Of a DNA stretch of 64,000 nucleotides, positions 56,538 to 64,000 are shown piece by piece (position 1 is the stretch's first letter; every line of letters starts with the position of its first letter). The notes below the pieces were generated by a model, which was not told the DNA's origin, searched no databases, and worked only from the letters and a program-made list of their open reading frames with translations. The DNA lies in assembly GCF_021028995.1 (NCBI RefSeq), contig NZ_JAJJZG010000012.1:1-64000 (forward strand), written 5' to 3'. This DNA is from Halobacterium sp. KA-4. GTDB lineage: Archaea; Halobacteriota; Halobacteria; Halobacteriales; Halobacteriaceae. A program made the translations under genes and the position numbers.

Positions 56538-56695
56538 GTTGCACGCCTCGGTTTTTCGCGGGATACTTCGTGTGATTCCTGCCTGTCATTCCAGGTGACA
56601 ACGTTCAGCTGTTCGCCGAGTGTTGGCTGTTGGGCCTCTTCGTCGGAGTCTGGTTGATACGCCTTCTGGTGGTGCACCTTCAATTGAAATCTGAG

Positions 56696-56914
56696 TCACT
56701 GCCATCTGAACTGCTGGGGGCTATCATCGGCGAGTTCGTAGAATCCGCGTCGGCTCGAGTTGAGGATTCCTTGTTCGCAAAGCTGGATGCATACTCGTTC
56801 AACGTGTACTGGATGTCGATGTATTGTGGCCGCAATCTCGACCGTGTGAATCGGTGATTCGCCGGCGAGTGCCTCTAGAATGTCTCTTTCGATCTGGCTC
56901 GGGTACTGGTACAT
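56696..56914 (-). CDS. Small winged-HTH protein coupled to TFB
   Basis: About 72 residues from ATG 56914 (MYQYPSQIERDILEALAGESPIHTVEIAATIHRHPVHVERVCIQLCEQGILNSSRRGFYEL). A stand-alone winged helix of MarR-like style. Its ATG overlaps the TGA of the tfb gene by one base pattern (ATGA), so it is made together with TFB and could modulate promoter choice. Too small to assign further. Confidence 0.7.
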   Translation of the reverse strand: MYQYPSQIERDILEALAGESPIHTVEIAATIHRHPVHVERVCIQLCEQGILNSSRRGFYELADDSPQQFRWQ

Positions 56915-57843
56915 CACTTGTGCTCAGCGTATACGTCCAACAGTTCCTGATAGCGAGTTCGAATCGTGACCTTGCTCACGCTTGCCGCTGAACTCACGGT
57001 CTCCTGGGTGAGTTTCTCGTTCGTCAAATACGTCGCCGCATACAGCGCGGATGCCGCCATTCCGACCGGGCTTTTGCCACTATGGATGCCGTTCTGCTGG
57101 GCAACGTCGAGCAGGTCTCGCGCACGGCGAAGTGCCTCGTCAGTTACGTCAAGTGTTGATGCGAGCCGCGGTAGATGCTGGTCCGGAGATTCCGGTTCGA
57201 TTTCAAGCTTGAGCTCCCGAGAGAGATACCGGTATGCCCGCTGAAAGCGTTTCTTTTCGACTCTGCTTACCGTCTCGACTACGAACGGAGATCTCGGTGT
57301 TTGATGTTGCCGCGCGCTCGCGTACAGTGCAGCCGTTGCCATCCCTTCGATAGAACGACCCGGAAGTAACCCTTCCTCGACGGCACACCGATAGAGGACC
57401 CCCGCTGTCTCACGGACTGCCTCAGGCAAGCCCAGTGCCGACGCCATCCGATCAATCTCGTCGAATGCCTGTTTGAGGTTCCGCTCTGCGGCATCTTTCG
57501 TGCGGAATCGTTCGTCCCACCGGCGGAGCCGTCGTAGTCGCTCCCGTTTTCTGCTTGACAGATGTTGGCCGCGCGCATCCTTGTCCTGCCAGCTGATAGT
57601 CGTGCTGAGTCCCTTATCGTGCATCAGTGGCGTCGTCGGTGCGCCGACTCGGCTCTTTTTCTGGCGTTGTTCGTCAGTAAACGACCGCCACTCTGGCCCA
57701 TGGTCGATAGTTTCCTCTTCGATGACCAACCCACACTGTTGACATGCTGCCTCACTCTGTGAATTATTGTACCGAATCTGTCCCCCACACTCCGGGCAAT
57801 TTGTTCGATCTTTTGGACTGCGGTTTTCTTGTGGTTCCGTCAT
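56914..57843 (-). CDS. Transcription initiation factor TFB (second copy)
   Basis: About 309 residues from ATG 57843. Zinc ribbon CPECGGQIRYNNSQSEAACQQCG, B-finger region EWRSFTDEQRQKKSRVGAPTTPLMHDKGLSTTI, and two cyclin repeats (SALGLPEAVRETAGVLYRCA and STLDVTDEALRRARDLLDVA). Sequence differs substantially from the TFB at 29150-30076, so it is not a recent duplicate. Probably directs TBP/RNA polymerase to a subset of promoters on this replicon. The coupled wHTH gene follows. Confidence 0.93.
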   Translation of the reverse strand: MTEPQENRSPKDRTNCPECGGQIRYNNSQSEAACQQCGLVIEEETIDHGPEWRSFTDEQRQKKSRVGAPTTPLMHDKGLSTTISWQDKDARGQHLSSRKRERLRRLRRWDERFRTKDAAERNLKQAFDEIDRMASALGLPEAVRETAGVLYRCAVEEGLLPGRSIEGMATAALYASARQHQTPRSPFVVETVSRVEKKRFQRAYRYLSRELKLEIEPESPDQHLPRLASTLDVTDEALRRARDLLDVAQQNGIHSGKSPVGMAASALYAATYLTNEKLTQETVSSAASVSKVTIRTRYQELLDVYAEHK

Positions 57844-58011
57844 ATATTTTTGAGGATTCGGCTCTACACTACCACACGGATAGCCCGGTTGACAATCGGG
57901 TGGCTCTGATTTAGAAGCAAGCAGTCCCAGCTAATGAGTTTGAAGCGGATTCCCAAAATTCGGGACACCGGCTCAGACATTTCCACCCCTCTTCCCAATC
58001 GGCATTTGAAT

Positions 58012-58227
58012 ATGAGAAAGAGGCTGGGAGATGCGATGGTCGTCACGATGTTGGTTCTACTCGTAGCAATTACGATTATACATATCGTGAACCCCGGATA
58101 CACCGAAGGTGGGTTGGCCAGTATGTTCGTCGTGGCCAGCATCGTCGCAATACTGGGTTTGCTTGTCGCTCTGCTAGTGATGGTGACTCGGGATTTAGCT
58201 ACGAAATCGACCGGTCGCCAAGCGTAA
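58012..58227 (+). CDS. Small two-segment membrane protein
   Basis: About 71 residues from ATG 58012 (MRKRLGDAMVVTM); an in-frame ATG at 57934 would add 26 polar residues. Two membrane helices: AMVVTMLVLLVAITIIHIV and ASMFVVASIVAILGLLVALLVMV. First of a row of short plus-strand membrane genes leading to the nos genes. Function unknown. Confidence 0.6.
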   Translation: MRKRLGDAMVVTMLVLLVAITIIHIVNPGYTEGGLASMFVVASIVAILGLLVALLVMVTRDLATKSTGRQA

Positions 58228-58272
58228 CTACGACAGTTCTGCTTCATTCTTCGAGACTGCGGAAGCCACTGA

Positions 58273-58689
58273 ATGCCTGAATTACCGGAAAAAACAGAGT
58301 TCTTCCGACGGCGACCGACGGTGGAGGTCCTCCTGGTCACTACGCCGACCACGGGATTACTCGTAGCTGGCTGGATGCTCTTCGCGAGTCCAATTCGACT
58401 GCTCGGGTGGGCAGTTGTCGCGGTAGCAGGGCTTATTGGTGTACTAAGGTTCGGTCAGAACAACAGTCAGCGGTTTGACGTGGTCATTTGGCCGCGGGAG
58501 CAGATGGGAATTGTCGTCAGCACCATTGCGTATAATGGTGTGTTGTTCCCGAGTATCGCTATCGCGGAGGTCGCTTGGGGTGGGACCGGCAGTCCCGCAG
58601 TTGGCGCGTTGCTTGCATTACTCATCCCGATTTGGTTCCTCAAGCACATCGCTTTCGTCCTTACGCTACCGACGCGTGCGACACGGTAA
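58273..58689 (+). CDS. Four-segment membrane protein
   Basis: About 138 residues, four hydrophobic segments (LLVTTPTTGLLVAGWMLF, LLGWAVVAVAGLIGVLRF, GIVVSTIAYNGVLFPSIAIAEVAW, VGALLALLIPIWFLKHIAFV). No catalytic motif or metal ligand. Position between small membrane proteins suggests a respiratory-chain accessory role, but this is only inference. Confidence 0.66.
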   Translation: MPELPEKTEFFRRRPTVEVLLVTTPTTGLLVAGWMLFASPIRLLGWAVVAVAGLIGVLRFGQNNSQRFDVVIWPREQMGIVVSTIAYNGVLFPSIAIAEVAWGGTGSPAVGALLALLIPIWFLKHIAFVLTLPTRATR

Positions 58690-58809
58690 TATCCGGCTTT
58701 CGGAGAGGGTGAATGTCCCCGGAGACCCTTTGCGCTTGGTATCTGTGGCTGAGCGATATTGGAAAACGAGCGATTGTTGCATCTGGAGTTCACTGATACG
58801 CCTAGACGA

Positions 58810-59109
58810 ATGACAGACAGACAGGTGACCAACGGGCGCGGAGTCGTACTATGGATGTATCTCAGCGCCGTTGCTGTCGCAGGCATCTTCGGGTACGTGC
58901 TGGGAATTATTGTCTATGGAAACGGTGGGCCGTCGGGGCCGCTTACCGACGGTGGGCCGGCAGTGCAGTACGGTAAAATCGGCCCAATCGTTTTCGAACT
59001 GAATCCGCCAAATTTAGCGATTTTCGGCTTAGTGGCAGTAGGTGGACTTCTCGGACTCGGATTGCTCGCCATTTCGCATGCCAGCCGATACGACGACGCT
59101 ACCGCCTGA
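58810..59109 (+). CDS. cox-cluster-type small membrane protein (DUF7520-like)
   Basis: About 99 residues from ATG 58810 (MTDRQVTNGRGVVLWMYLSAVAVAGIFGYVLGIIVYG). Two membrane helices with a Gly/Pro loop containing YGKIGPIVFELNPPNLAIFG. This matches, from memory, a small haloarchaeal protein encoded in cytochrome-oxidase (cox) clusters. Here it is separated from any oxidase subunit gene. Confidence 0.7.
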   Translation: MTDRQVTNGRGVVLWMYLSAVAVAGIFGYVLGIIVYGNGGPSGPLTDGGPAVQYGKIGPIVFELNPPNLAIFGLVAVGGLLGLGLLAISHASRYDDATA

Positions 59110-59188
59110 CAACGACAGAATTACGAGCCGATATCAGTAGTTACCAATCTAGGTTAACGACTTAATCCGTCCAGTCACAACGTGGCGT

Positions 59189-59365
59189 ATGGAGTTTGAC
59201 TTCCCGCGCTCGGTAGTCCCGCTCGTCGCGATCGCTACGGTCGCCCTTACGTCAGTGATGACTACCTCGACAGTCTTCATGATGGTTCTTCCTTCGATGA
59301 TTGCCTTCTCGGTCATCGCGTTCTTCTTCGGGATGAAACACGGCGAATACCGTACTAGTTTGTAG
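59189..59365 (+). CDS. 58-residue membrane protein
   Basis: ATG 59189 to TAG 59365; begins MEFDFPRSVVPLVAIATVAL and ends GMKHGEYRTSL. Two short hydrophobic segments: VVPLVAIATVALTSVMT and MIAFSVIAFFFGM. The start (MEFD.PR) and end (.KHGEYR) look like a conserved haloarchaeal small membrane family found near cox and metal genes. Too short for most gene callers. It is in the same orientation as its neighbours. Confidence 0.68.
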   Translation: MEFDFPRSVVPLVAIATVALTSVMTTSTVFMMVLPSMIAFSVIAFFFGMKHGEYRTSL

Positions 59366-59544
59366 TGTTCCGGCTCTTCTCTAAACGGATCAGGAATGAG
59401 CTCTATTCCTCGCCGCGTCGATAGGCGGTTTCCCTGCGCACATCTTTGCAAGCCGCTTTAGCGATTCCCCTCGTACAACAGCAAAAACGGCTCGGTTTTC
59501 ACCATTTCGGAAGGAAGAGATACATGGAGACCTAACCACCGGCT

Positions 59545-59631
59545 GTGAATGATAAATTCCTCATGATGGTGGTTCTCGGAGGGATCGTCTTCGCACTATT
59601 CCTCACCGGATTCGTCCTCCGACTCGCCTGA
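59545..59631 (+). CDS. 28-residue single-helix membrane peptide (tentative)
   Basis: GTG 59545 to TGA 59631; encodes MNDKFLMMVVLGGIVFALFL and TGFVLRLA. One membrane helix with a charged start. Plausible as a respiratory-complex mini-subunit given the neighbours, but such a short frame could be chance. Confidence 0.35.
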   Translation: MNDKFLMMVVLGGIVFALFLTGFVLRLA

Positions 59632-59695
59632 CGAAGAATGAGTGAAATGAATACTGAGCGGAAGTGCTACCGGAAAACGAGGTAGCCCTCGTCTT

Positions 59696-60730
59696 GTGAA
59701 ACGACAGTACGCGCACTCAGTTGGGGTTGTACTTGCTGGGATCGGACTAATCGGGACGTTCCTCTCGTGGCCTGCACCAACAGACTTCACGGCACAAGCT
59801 ACTCGTGTGTTCGGAGTGGTCGCCGTTCTGGCTTTCACTGTCCGACGTCACGGACTTGCTCCGCCGTGGGTCGACACTGCCGCAACGGCGGCCACCGCTG
59901 GACTGACGATCGGAGCAGCGGCTGCGGTCATCGAGCTTCAAACAGCAACAGTACTCGGACCGATTGTCTCGCTGCTGGCTGGCTTCAGTGCGCTGGGAGT
60001 GGGTGGTGCTGTCATCACCGAATTGAACCAGTCGGGAGGCAAAATACGGGAGCGTCGAACTCTCCTCGCACTCGCCGTCTCCGCGCTCGCACTCCTTATT
60101 GGGGGCCTCCTCAATAGTATAGCCGTCTCTCTTGTCCCCTCAACACCAATAGTCCGCGTTTCAGTGTCCACTGCTGTCGCCAGTATCGCCTATGCGATAG
60201 TTGGTGTCGTGTTCATTAAATCCACCAACAGTAGTATCGACGTGAGTACGGTAACCCGCCGCGACCTTATCGTGGCAGCAGCGGGAATTCTCGCGATTTT
60301 CACGCTCCACGTACTGATGGCTGCCGCGGTCGCTGTATTCTCACTGCCACAAACGTCGCACTCTCTCATCGAGGCAGCCAAAACAACTCCCGAGATCCTG
60401 CTTCCGCTAATCGTCCTTTCGTTCGTCGTTGTCGCCCCGGGTGAGGAACTACTCGCGCGAAATGCGCTCCAGAAGTACCTATACGGTGCGTATTCGCGTC
60501 GGAGTGCTGTGATCACCGCGTCGTTCGTGTTTGCTGCCAGCCACATCCTCGCGTACGGCGGGACGGGTGCCACACCGGGCGCTATCCTCGTCACGCTCGC
60601 CCGAGTTTTCGGAGTCGCACTCGTACTCGGAGCTACGTACGAGCAGACAGACGACCTCTTCGCGCCGGTCGTCGTTCACGGCACGTACAACGCTGTTCAG
60701 TTCGCTATCGCGTATCTCACGTTCACATGA
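59696..60730 (+). CDS. CPBP-family intramembrane metalloprotease
   Basis: About 344 residues, GTG start at 59696. Around eight to ten membrane segments. The CPBP/CAAX-protease motifs are in the C-terminal third: EELLAR near residue 250 (EExxxR), SFVFAASHILAYGG (H in motif 2) and APVVVHGTYNAVQF (H...N, motif 3). The family includes eukaryotic CAAX processing enzymes and bacterial immunity proteins. The N-terminal half is an extra set of membrane helices. Confidence 0.85.
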   Translation: MKRQYAHSVGVVLAGIGLIGTFLSWPAPTDFTAQATRVFGVVAVLAFTVRRHGLAPPWVDTAATAATAGLTIGAAAAVIELQTATVLGPIVSLLAGFSALGVGGAVITELNQSGGKIRERRTLLALAVSALALLIGGLLNSIAVSLVPSTPIVRVSVSTAVASIAYAIVGVVFIKSTNSSIDVSTVTRRDLIVAAAGILAIFTLHVLMAAAVAVFSLPQTSHSLIEAAKTTPEILLPLIVLSFVVVAPGEELLARNALQKYLYGAYSRRSAVITASFVFAASHILAYGGTGATPGAILVTLARVFGVALVLGATYEQTDDLFAPVVVHGTYNAVQFAIAYLTFT

Positions 60731-60792
60731 CCCCACCACAGCTACTGCTCACGAAGGCTTTGTTGACGCGACTTCGTACAACAGTTCGGCGG

Positions 60793-61602
60793 TCACTCAA
60801 TCCCAGTCAGACCTGCGGCAGTGAGGAGGGAAAGCGACGTCCATACAGCCAGCGAAAACACGCTTGCAATTGGTGAGGCTGCACGAACCGGCATCGTCAC
60901 TGCCGGTTCGACAGCGGACGTCATCACAAGGCCACGGTAGGCGCTTAATGGACTCGCGGCAAGCGCTTCGCTTAGCCCTCGTTCGACAATCCAGCCCTGT
61001 CCAACTCCGGCAATTATCACGAGGTCGAATCCGACCACAAGCACGAGTAATAGGCCGACCGCCGACACGAGCCCGCGACGCGCAGACCGAGCCACCGACG
61101 AGATCAATAGCGTGATGGCGAGGACGACGCCTGTGAAGAGAATTGTCAACGCGACAAACCGCGCGTAGTATACCGGTGAGTCTAGTCCGCCCGGTTGTGC
61201 GAGCACGTTCGGCGTCCCCCCCGAGAGTGGTACAACGAACCCTGCTGCGAGCAGCGTCACGACGAGAATCCCGAGTGCGACTGCGAGTCGGCCACAGTAG
61301 ACGCCGAGCCCGTACCGAATGGGCGTTATCGGGAACGTATCGAGGACTTTCAGTTCGCCTCGTAACCGGTCGCCGAGAATCGCCCGATACCCGAGTGCAA
61401 CCACCAGTACCGGTACTAAAACCTCGATTGGCGTAAGGAGCGCCAGCACGAGCGGGACGTAGCCGGCCTGCCCGCCGAGCGCCGCAATCGCCACAACCAG
61501 TGCGAAGAACCCGATTGCGAGCAGCCAAACTGACCGAGACCGAGAGAGTGCTCGCACCTCCCGTTCGACGACGGCAGTAAACTGCTGGGTGGCGTCACTC
61601 AC
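60793..61602 (-). CDS. nosY: NosY-like ABC permease
   Basis: About 269 residues, six membrane segments (WLLAIGFFALVVAIAALGG, LVLALLTPIEVLVPVLVVALGYRAIL, and so on), with the EREVRALSRSRSVW start and LGDRLRGELKVLDTFPI loop typical of NosY. Works with NosF and NosD to assemble the copper-sulfide centre of nitrous oxide reductase (family knowledge). Overlaps the ATPase gene by eight bases. Confidence 0.83.
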   Translation of the reverse strand: MSDATQQFTAVVEREVRALSRSRSVWLLAIGFFALVVAIAALGGQAGYVPLVLALLTPIEVLVPVLVVALGYRAILGDRLRGELKVLDTFPITPIRYGLGVYCGRLAVALGILVVTLLAAGFVVPLSGGTPNVLAQPGGLDSPVYYARFVALTILFTGVVLAITLLISSVARSARRGLVSAVGLLLVLVVGFDLVIIAGVGQGWIVERGLSEALAASPLSAYRGLVMTSAVEPAVTMPVRAASPIASVFSLAVWTSLSLLTAAGLTGIE

Positions 61603-62365
61603 GATTACCGCCTCCCGCGGATGTGACCGTACGACCGCTTACTGCTGTCTCGAACGCGTCCTCTAGGGTCTCCGTCTCCGTGTCTGCAAGCACAGCGGCC
61701 GGGGACCCGGCCGAGACGATGTTGCCATCAGACATTACAAGGATGTAATCGGCGTCTGCTGCGCGCGAAAGGTCGTGGGTCGTCAACACGACGGCTTGGT
61801 CGCGCTCGGTCAACCCCGCGATCACGTCATACACGTGGCGAGTCATCTCCGGGTCGAGACCGCTCGTCGGTTCGTCGAGCACGACTAGGTCTGGTGCCCC
61901 CAGAAGGCTCACCGCAATTCCCAGGAGGCGGCGCATACCTCCGGAGAGTGCGTCCGTTCGGCGGTCGGCCGCGGCTTCGAGGCCGACCCGAGCGAGTGCG
62001 GCGTCGACATCGGTCTCGCTAGTGAGCAGTGCTGCGTAGAACGCAACCGTCTCTCGGACCGTGGCCGAGGGCTGGAACCGCGGGTCTTGGGGAAGATACC
62101 CGACAGGTCGCTCACCCTCAGCATGGAGCGCGAGTTCGCCAGCTGTCGGGCTCTCTACGCCCGTAACGAGTTCTGCGAGCGTGGTCTTTCCGGAGCCATT
62201 CGGCCCAATAATCGCCGTAACTGCATCATCTGGAATTGAGAAGGAGAGTTCCGAGAGAACCTCGACGTCACCGAATGATTTCGAGAGTTCCGACGCTTCG
62301 ACGACGGCTGACGCGGCCGTCGCAGCATCGTTGTCACCGCGGTTAGGAGCCTCACGACTACCCAT
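61595..62365 (-). CDS. nosF: NosF-like ABC transporter ATPase
   Basis: About 256 residues. Walker A GPNGSGKTTLAEL, signature LSGGMRRLLG, Walker B LVVLDEPTSGLDPEMT and H-loop VVLTTHDLS. Energises NosY. Disordered charged ends. Divergent from nosD, with 78 bp between the two starts that must hold both promoters. Confidence 0.85.
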   Translation of the reverse strand: MGSREAPNRGDNDAATAASAVVEASELSKSFGDVEVLSELSFSIPDDAVTAIIGPNGSGKTTLAELVTGVESPTAGELALHAEGERPVGYLPQDPRFQPSATVRETVAFYAALLTSETDVDAALARVGLEAAADRRTDALSGGMRRLLGIAVSLLGAPDLVVLDEPTSGLDPEMTRHVYDVIAGLTERDQAVVLTTHDLSRAADADYILVMSDGNIVSAGSPAAVLADTETETLEDAFETAVSGRTVTSAGGGNRE

Positions 62366-62443
62366 TACGTATTATGGTTTCCGTGCCACTCGAAAAAGTG
62401 TACTGCCCCAGCATTCTTTGTGGCTCCTCCCGTATCGCCATCT

Positions 62444-64000
62444 ATGGAATTCTGGCACGTGGCTGCTGCTGGCCTCCTCGTGTTCGCGGCGGTCGTCGGG
62501 CCATTCGCCGTGAGCGGGGGTGGCCAGCAGGCGGCTGCGGTCCCGATGTCAGATACGAAGTCAACGGGTGTTCCAGAAAGCGTCGTCGTCCAAGCCGCCG
62601 ACTCGACGATTGCGTTGCCGACCGGGCAGGTATCGTTCTCTCAGTTCAAATTCACCGTTGGCTACTACGGCATCACGTCCATGGTCGCGGGATTGCAAGA
62701 GAGCACGGAACGTGAATTTGGGCGGGCGATGGCAGTGTACGTCTCGGATTTCTCTGGCACCGGCGTCTACGTTGGCGACGATGGATTACTCAGAACACCG
62801 CAAGACGCAGATCCAGAGTGGGTACCAGCTGATGCGGCGTACTTCGTCGTCAACAGTACGGCCAGTATCCCCACGCGGAAGCAAGCAATCGTGCCGTTCT
62901 CGAACCGGAACGATGCAACGGCATTCGCTCAACAGTACGGTGGTCGCATCGAACAATGGGACGCAGTCAAACAACTCGATGTCCGAAGTGCGGCCCGGAC
63001 GACCGCTGAATGGGAGCGCACCAGTGATGCACGAAGCGAGCAGGCGAACGAGACGAGCGCACGTGCCCGCTCGCTACTCGAACGCCCAGTTTCGACGACG
63101 GTAGAACCGAACGAGTCACTGACCGCAGCAATCCAGCGCGCCCCGCCCAATACGACCATCCAGCTGGCAGCCGGGAACCATACTATCTCCGACGTCACGG
63201 TAGACAAGCCCCTGACGATCAGCGGCAGTGGCGTAAACCAGACGCGCATCATCGGTGACGGGAATCGCAGCGTCGTCTCCGTGAACGCCTCACGCGTCGC
63301 AATTACGGACGTTTCGCTGTCCGGTATCGGTACAGTGCGAACTCGCGGCCAAGCGAACATTACGAGTGTCCCCGTCCGCAACGGGTCGTTCCGGGAACGC
63401 TACTGGACGACGCACGGCTACGGCGACGCAGGTATCGTCTTCGAGGCGTCCACGCGGTCGCTGGTTGCCGACGTTCAAATCCAAACGCGCGCGAATGGAA
63501 TTATCGCGCGGAATAGCCCGAATCTCACCGTCACGAACCTCACAGTTCGGGGAACGCGAGACTGGGAGGATGGATTCCTCGGGGTCTCGATTCTCGGCGC
63601 GCCCGCACTAGTTCAGAACTCGACGTTCTACGGCGGGAAAGTTGGTGTCTTCGCACACGACACGCAGTCGTTCACCGTCCGCGACTCCTCGATGGAGGGG
63701 ATGATGATCGGCGTGTTCAGCGTGTTCGCTCAGGGCGCGTTCGCCGCTGACAACGATATCGAGGACACGTACGTTGGCGTCTACATCCACGACCGATCGA
63801 ACCGAAACATTGTGACAGGGAATACCGTCACGAACAGCAAGAACGGCGTTCTTGTGTTCGGGCGGTCGAGCTACGTCGCGGAGAATGTTGTGACGCATAA
63901 CCAGCACGGCGTCGTCGTGCAAGGCCAATATTCAGTGTATGAGGAAAACGTCGCGGCATTCAACCGGGTCGGCATTCGAGCGATGTCGTTGTTCCCGACG
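62444..64000 (+). CDS. nosD: NosL-NosD fusion-like protein, incomplete at window end
   Basis: ATG 62444, open to the last base (519 codons) and continuing beyond the window. Signal-like N-terminus WHVAAAGLLVFAAVVGPFAV. Residues about 80-190 resemble NosL: AMAVYVSDFSG, AAYFVVNSTAS, then IVPFSNRNDATAFAQQYGGRI and WDAVK. From about residue 230 a NosD-type right-handed beta-helix begins with LTAAIQRAPPNTTIQLAAGNHTI and repeats such as NGIIARNSPNLTV and VGVYIHDRSNRNIVTGNTVTNSKNGVLVFGRSSYVAENVV. NosD is the periplasmic partner of NosFY in copper-site assembly. Full length not known. Confidence 0.82.
   Translation, partial: MEFWHVAAAGLLVFAAVVGPFAVSGGGQQAAAVPMSDTKSTGVPESVVVQAADSTIALPTGQVSFSQFKFTVGYYGITSMVAGLQESTEREFGRAMAVYVSDFSGTGVYVGDDGLLRTPQDADPEWVPADAAYFVVNSTASIPTRKQAIVPFSNRNDATAFAQQYGGRIEQWDAVKQLDVRSAARTTAEWERTSDARSEQANETSARARSLLERPVSTTVEPNESLTAAIQRAPPNTTIQLAAGNHTISDVTVDKPLTISGSGVNQTRIIGDGNRSVVSVNASRVAITDVSLSGIGTVRTRGQANITSVPVRNGSFRERYWTTHGYGDAGIVFEASTRSLVADVQIQTRANGIIARNSPNLTVTNLTVRGTRDWEDGFLGVSILGAPALVQNSTFYGGKVGVFAHDTQSFTVRDSSMEGMMIGVFSVFAQGAFAADNDIEDTYVGVYIHDRSNRNIVTGNTVTNSKNGVLVFGRSSYVAENVVTHNQHGVVVQGQYSVYEENVAAFNRVGIRAMSLFPT

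Noticed and set aside
1-64000. tRNA or rRNA genes
   Set aside because: Read both strands for cloverleaf-type ends and conserved rRNA stretches; none recognised.

Overview
The window looks like part of a haloarchaeal megaplasmid or other large secondary replicon. Evidence: the encoded proteins are acidic, most of the DNA is G+C-rich, promoters have archaeal TATA boxes with near-leaderless spacing, and there is archaeal information-processing machinery (Orc1/Cdc6, TBP, two TFBs, an archaeal histone-fold protein). Three tracts are visibly A+T-richer than the rest: about 11.0-14.1 kb, 36.4-36.8 kb and the promoter region at 51.2-51.4 kb.

Layout. 0-2.4 kb: a 5'-truncated DUF790/Bax1-type nuclease gene and a complete IS5-type insertion sequence. 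2.4-5.2 kb: a replication origin, an orc1/cdc6 gene flanked by ten ORB-like boxes (TTACAACTCGAAAtAGGGGTGT type), plus a decayed second orc fragment. 5.2-36.4 kb: a long, mostly minus-strand array of small accessory genes (SWIM, ArdC-like, zinc-ribbon and DUF proteins). It is interspersed with four two-gene HTH + nucleotidyltransferase modules, an A+T-rich three-gene cassette containing a class III nucleotide-cyclase-like protein, a Zn/Cd P-type ATPase with its HTH-10 regulator, a TFB, an RPA-like OB-fold protein and a PrimPol-like protein. 36.8-48.9 kb: a compact conjugation/type IV secretion operon (VirD4-like fusion, VirB4-like, VirB3/PrgI-like, VirB6-like, lipoprotein, surface protein, pilin-like). 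49-51.2 kb: XseB/XseA, TBP and a 55-residue histone-fold protein. 51.3-57.9 kb: a second Zn/Cd ATPase with small membrane proteins, membrane/HTH genes and a second TFB. 57.9-64 kb: small membrane proteins of cytochrome-oxidase-cluster type, a CPBP protease and a nosDFY copper-site assembly module; nosD runs off the end.

Two repeat families tie the accessory array together, and I do not recognise either as described. (1) Seven copies of a long-spacer palindrome, TTAACCAACA-N21/22-TGTTGGTTAA, lie between 5.6 and 49.1 kb; six of them abut the 3' end of a minus-strand gene. (2) About sixteen G+C-rich hairpins, often with a GCACCC or ACCCATC loop and a neighbouring T-run, each sit a few tens of bases upstream of a minus-strand start codon between 6.4 and 35.2 kb. 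Together with a plasmid-borne TBP, two TFBs and a histone-fold protein, they suggest a replicon with its own layer of gene control.

How the parts may work together: Orc/ORB, PrimPol-like and RPA-like proteins for replication; the T4SS operon and ArdC for transfer and protection on entry; the HTH-NTase modules and the cyclase cassette as likely toxin-antitoxin or defence functions; metal ATPases and Nos genes as cargo. All functions are inferred from sequence reading only.
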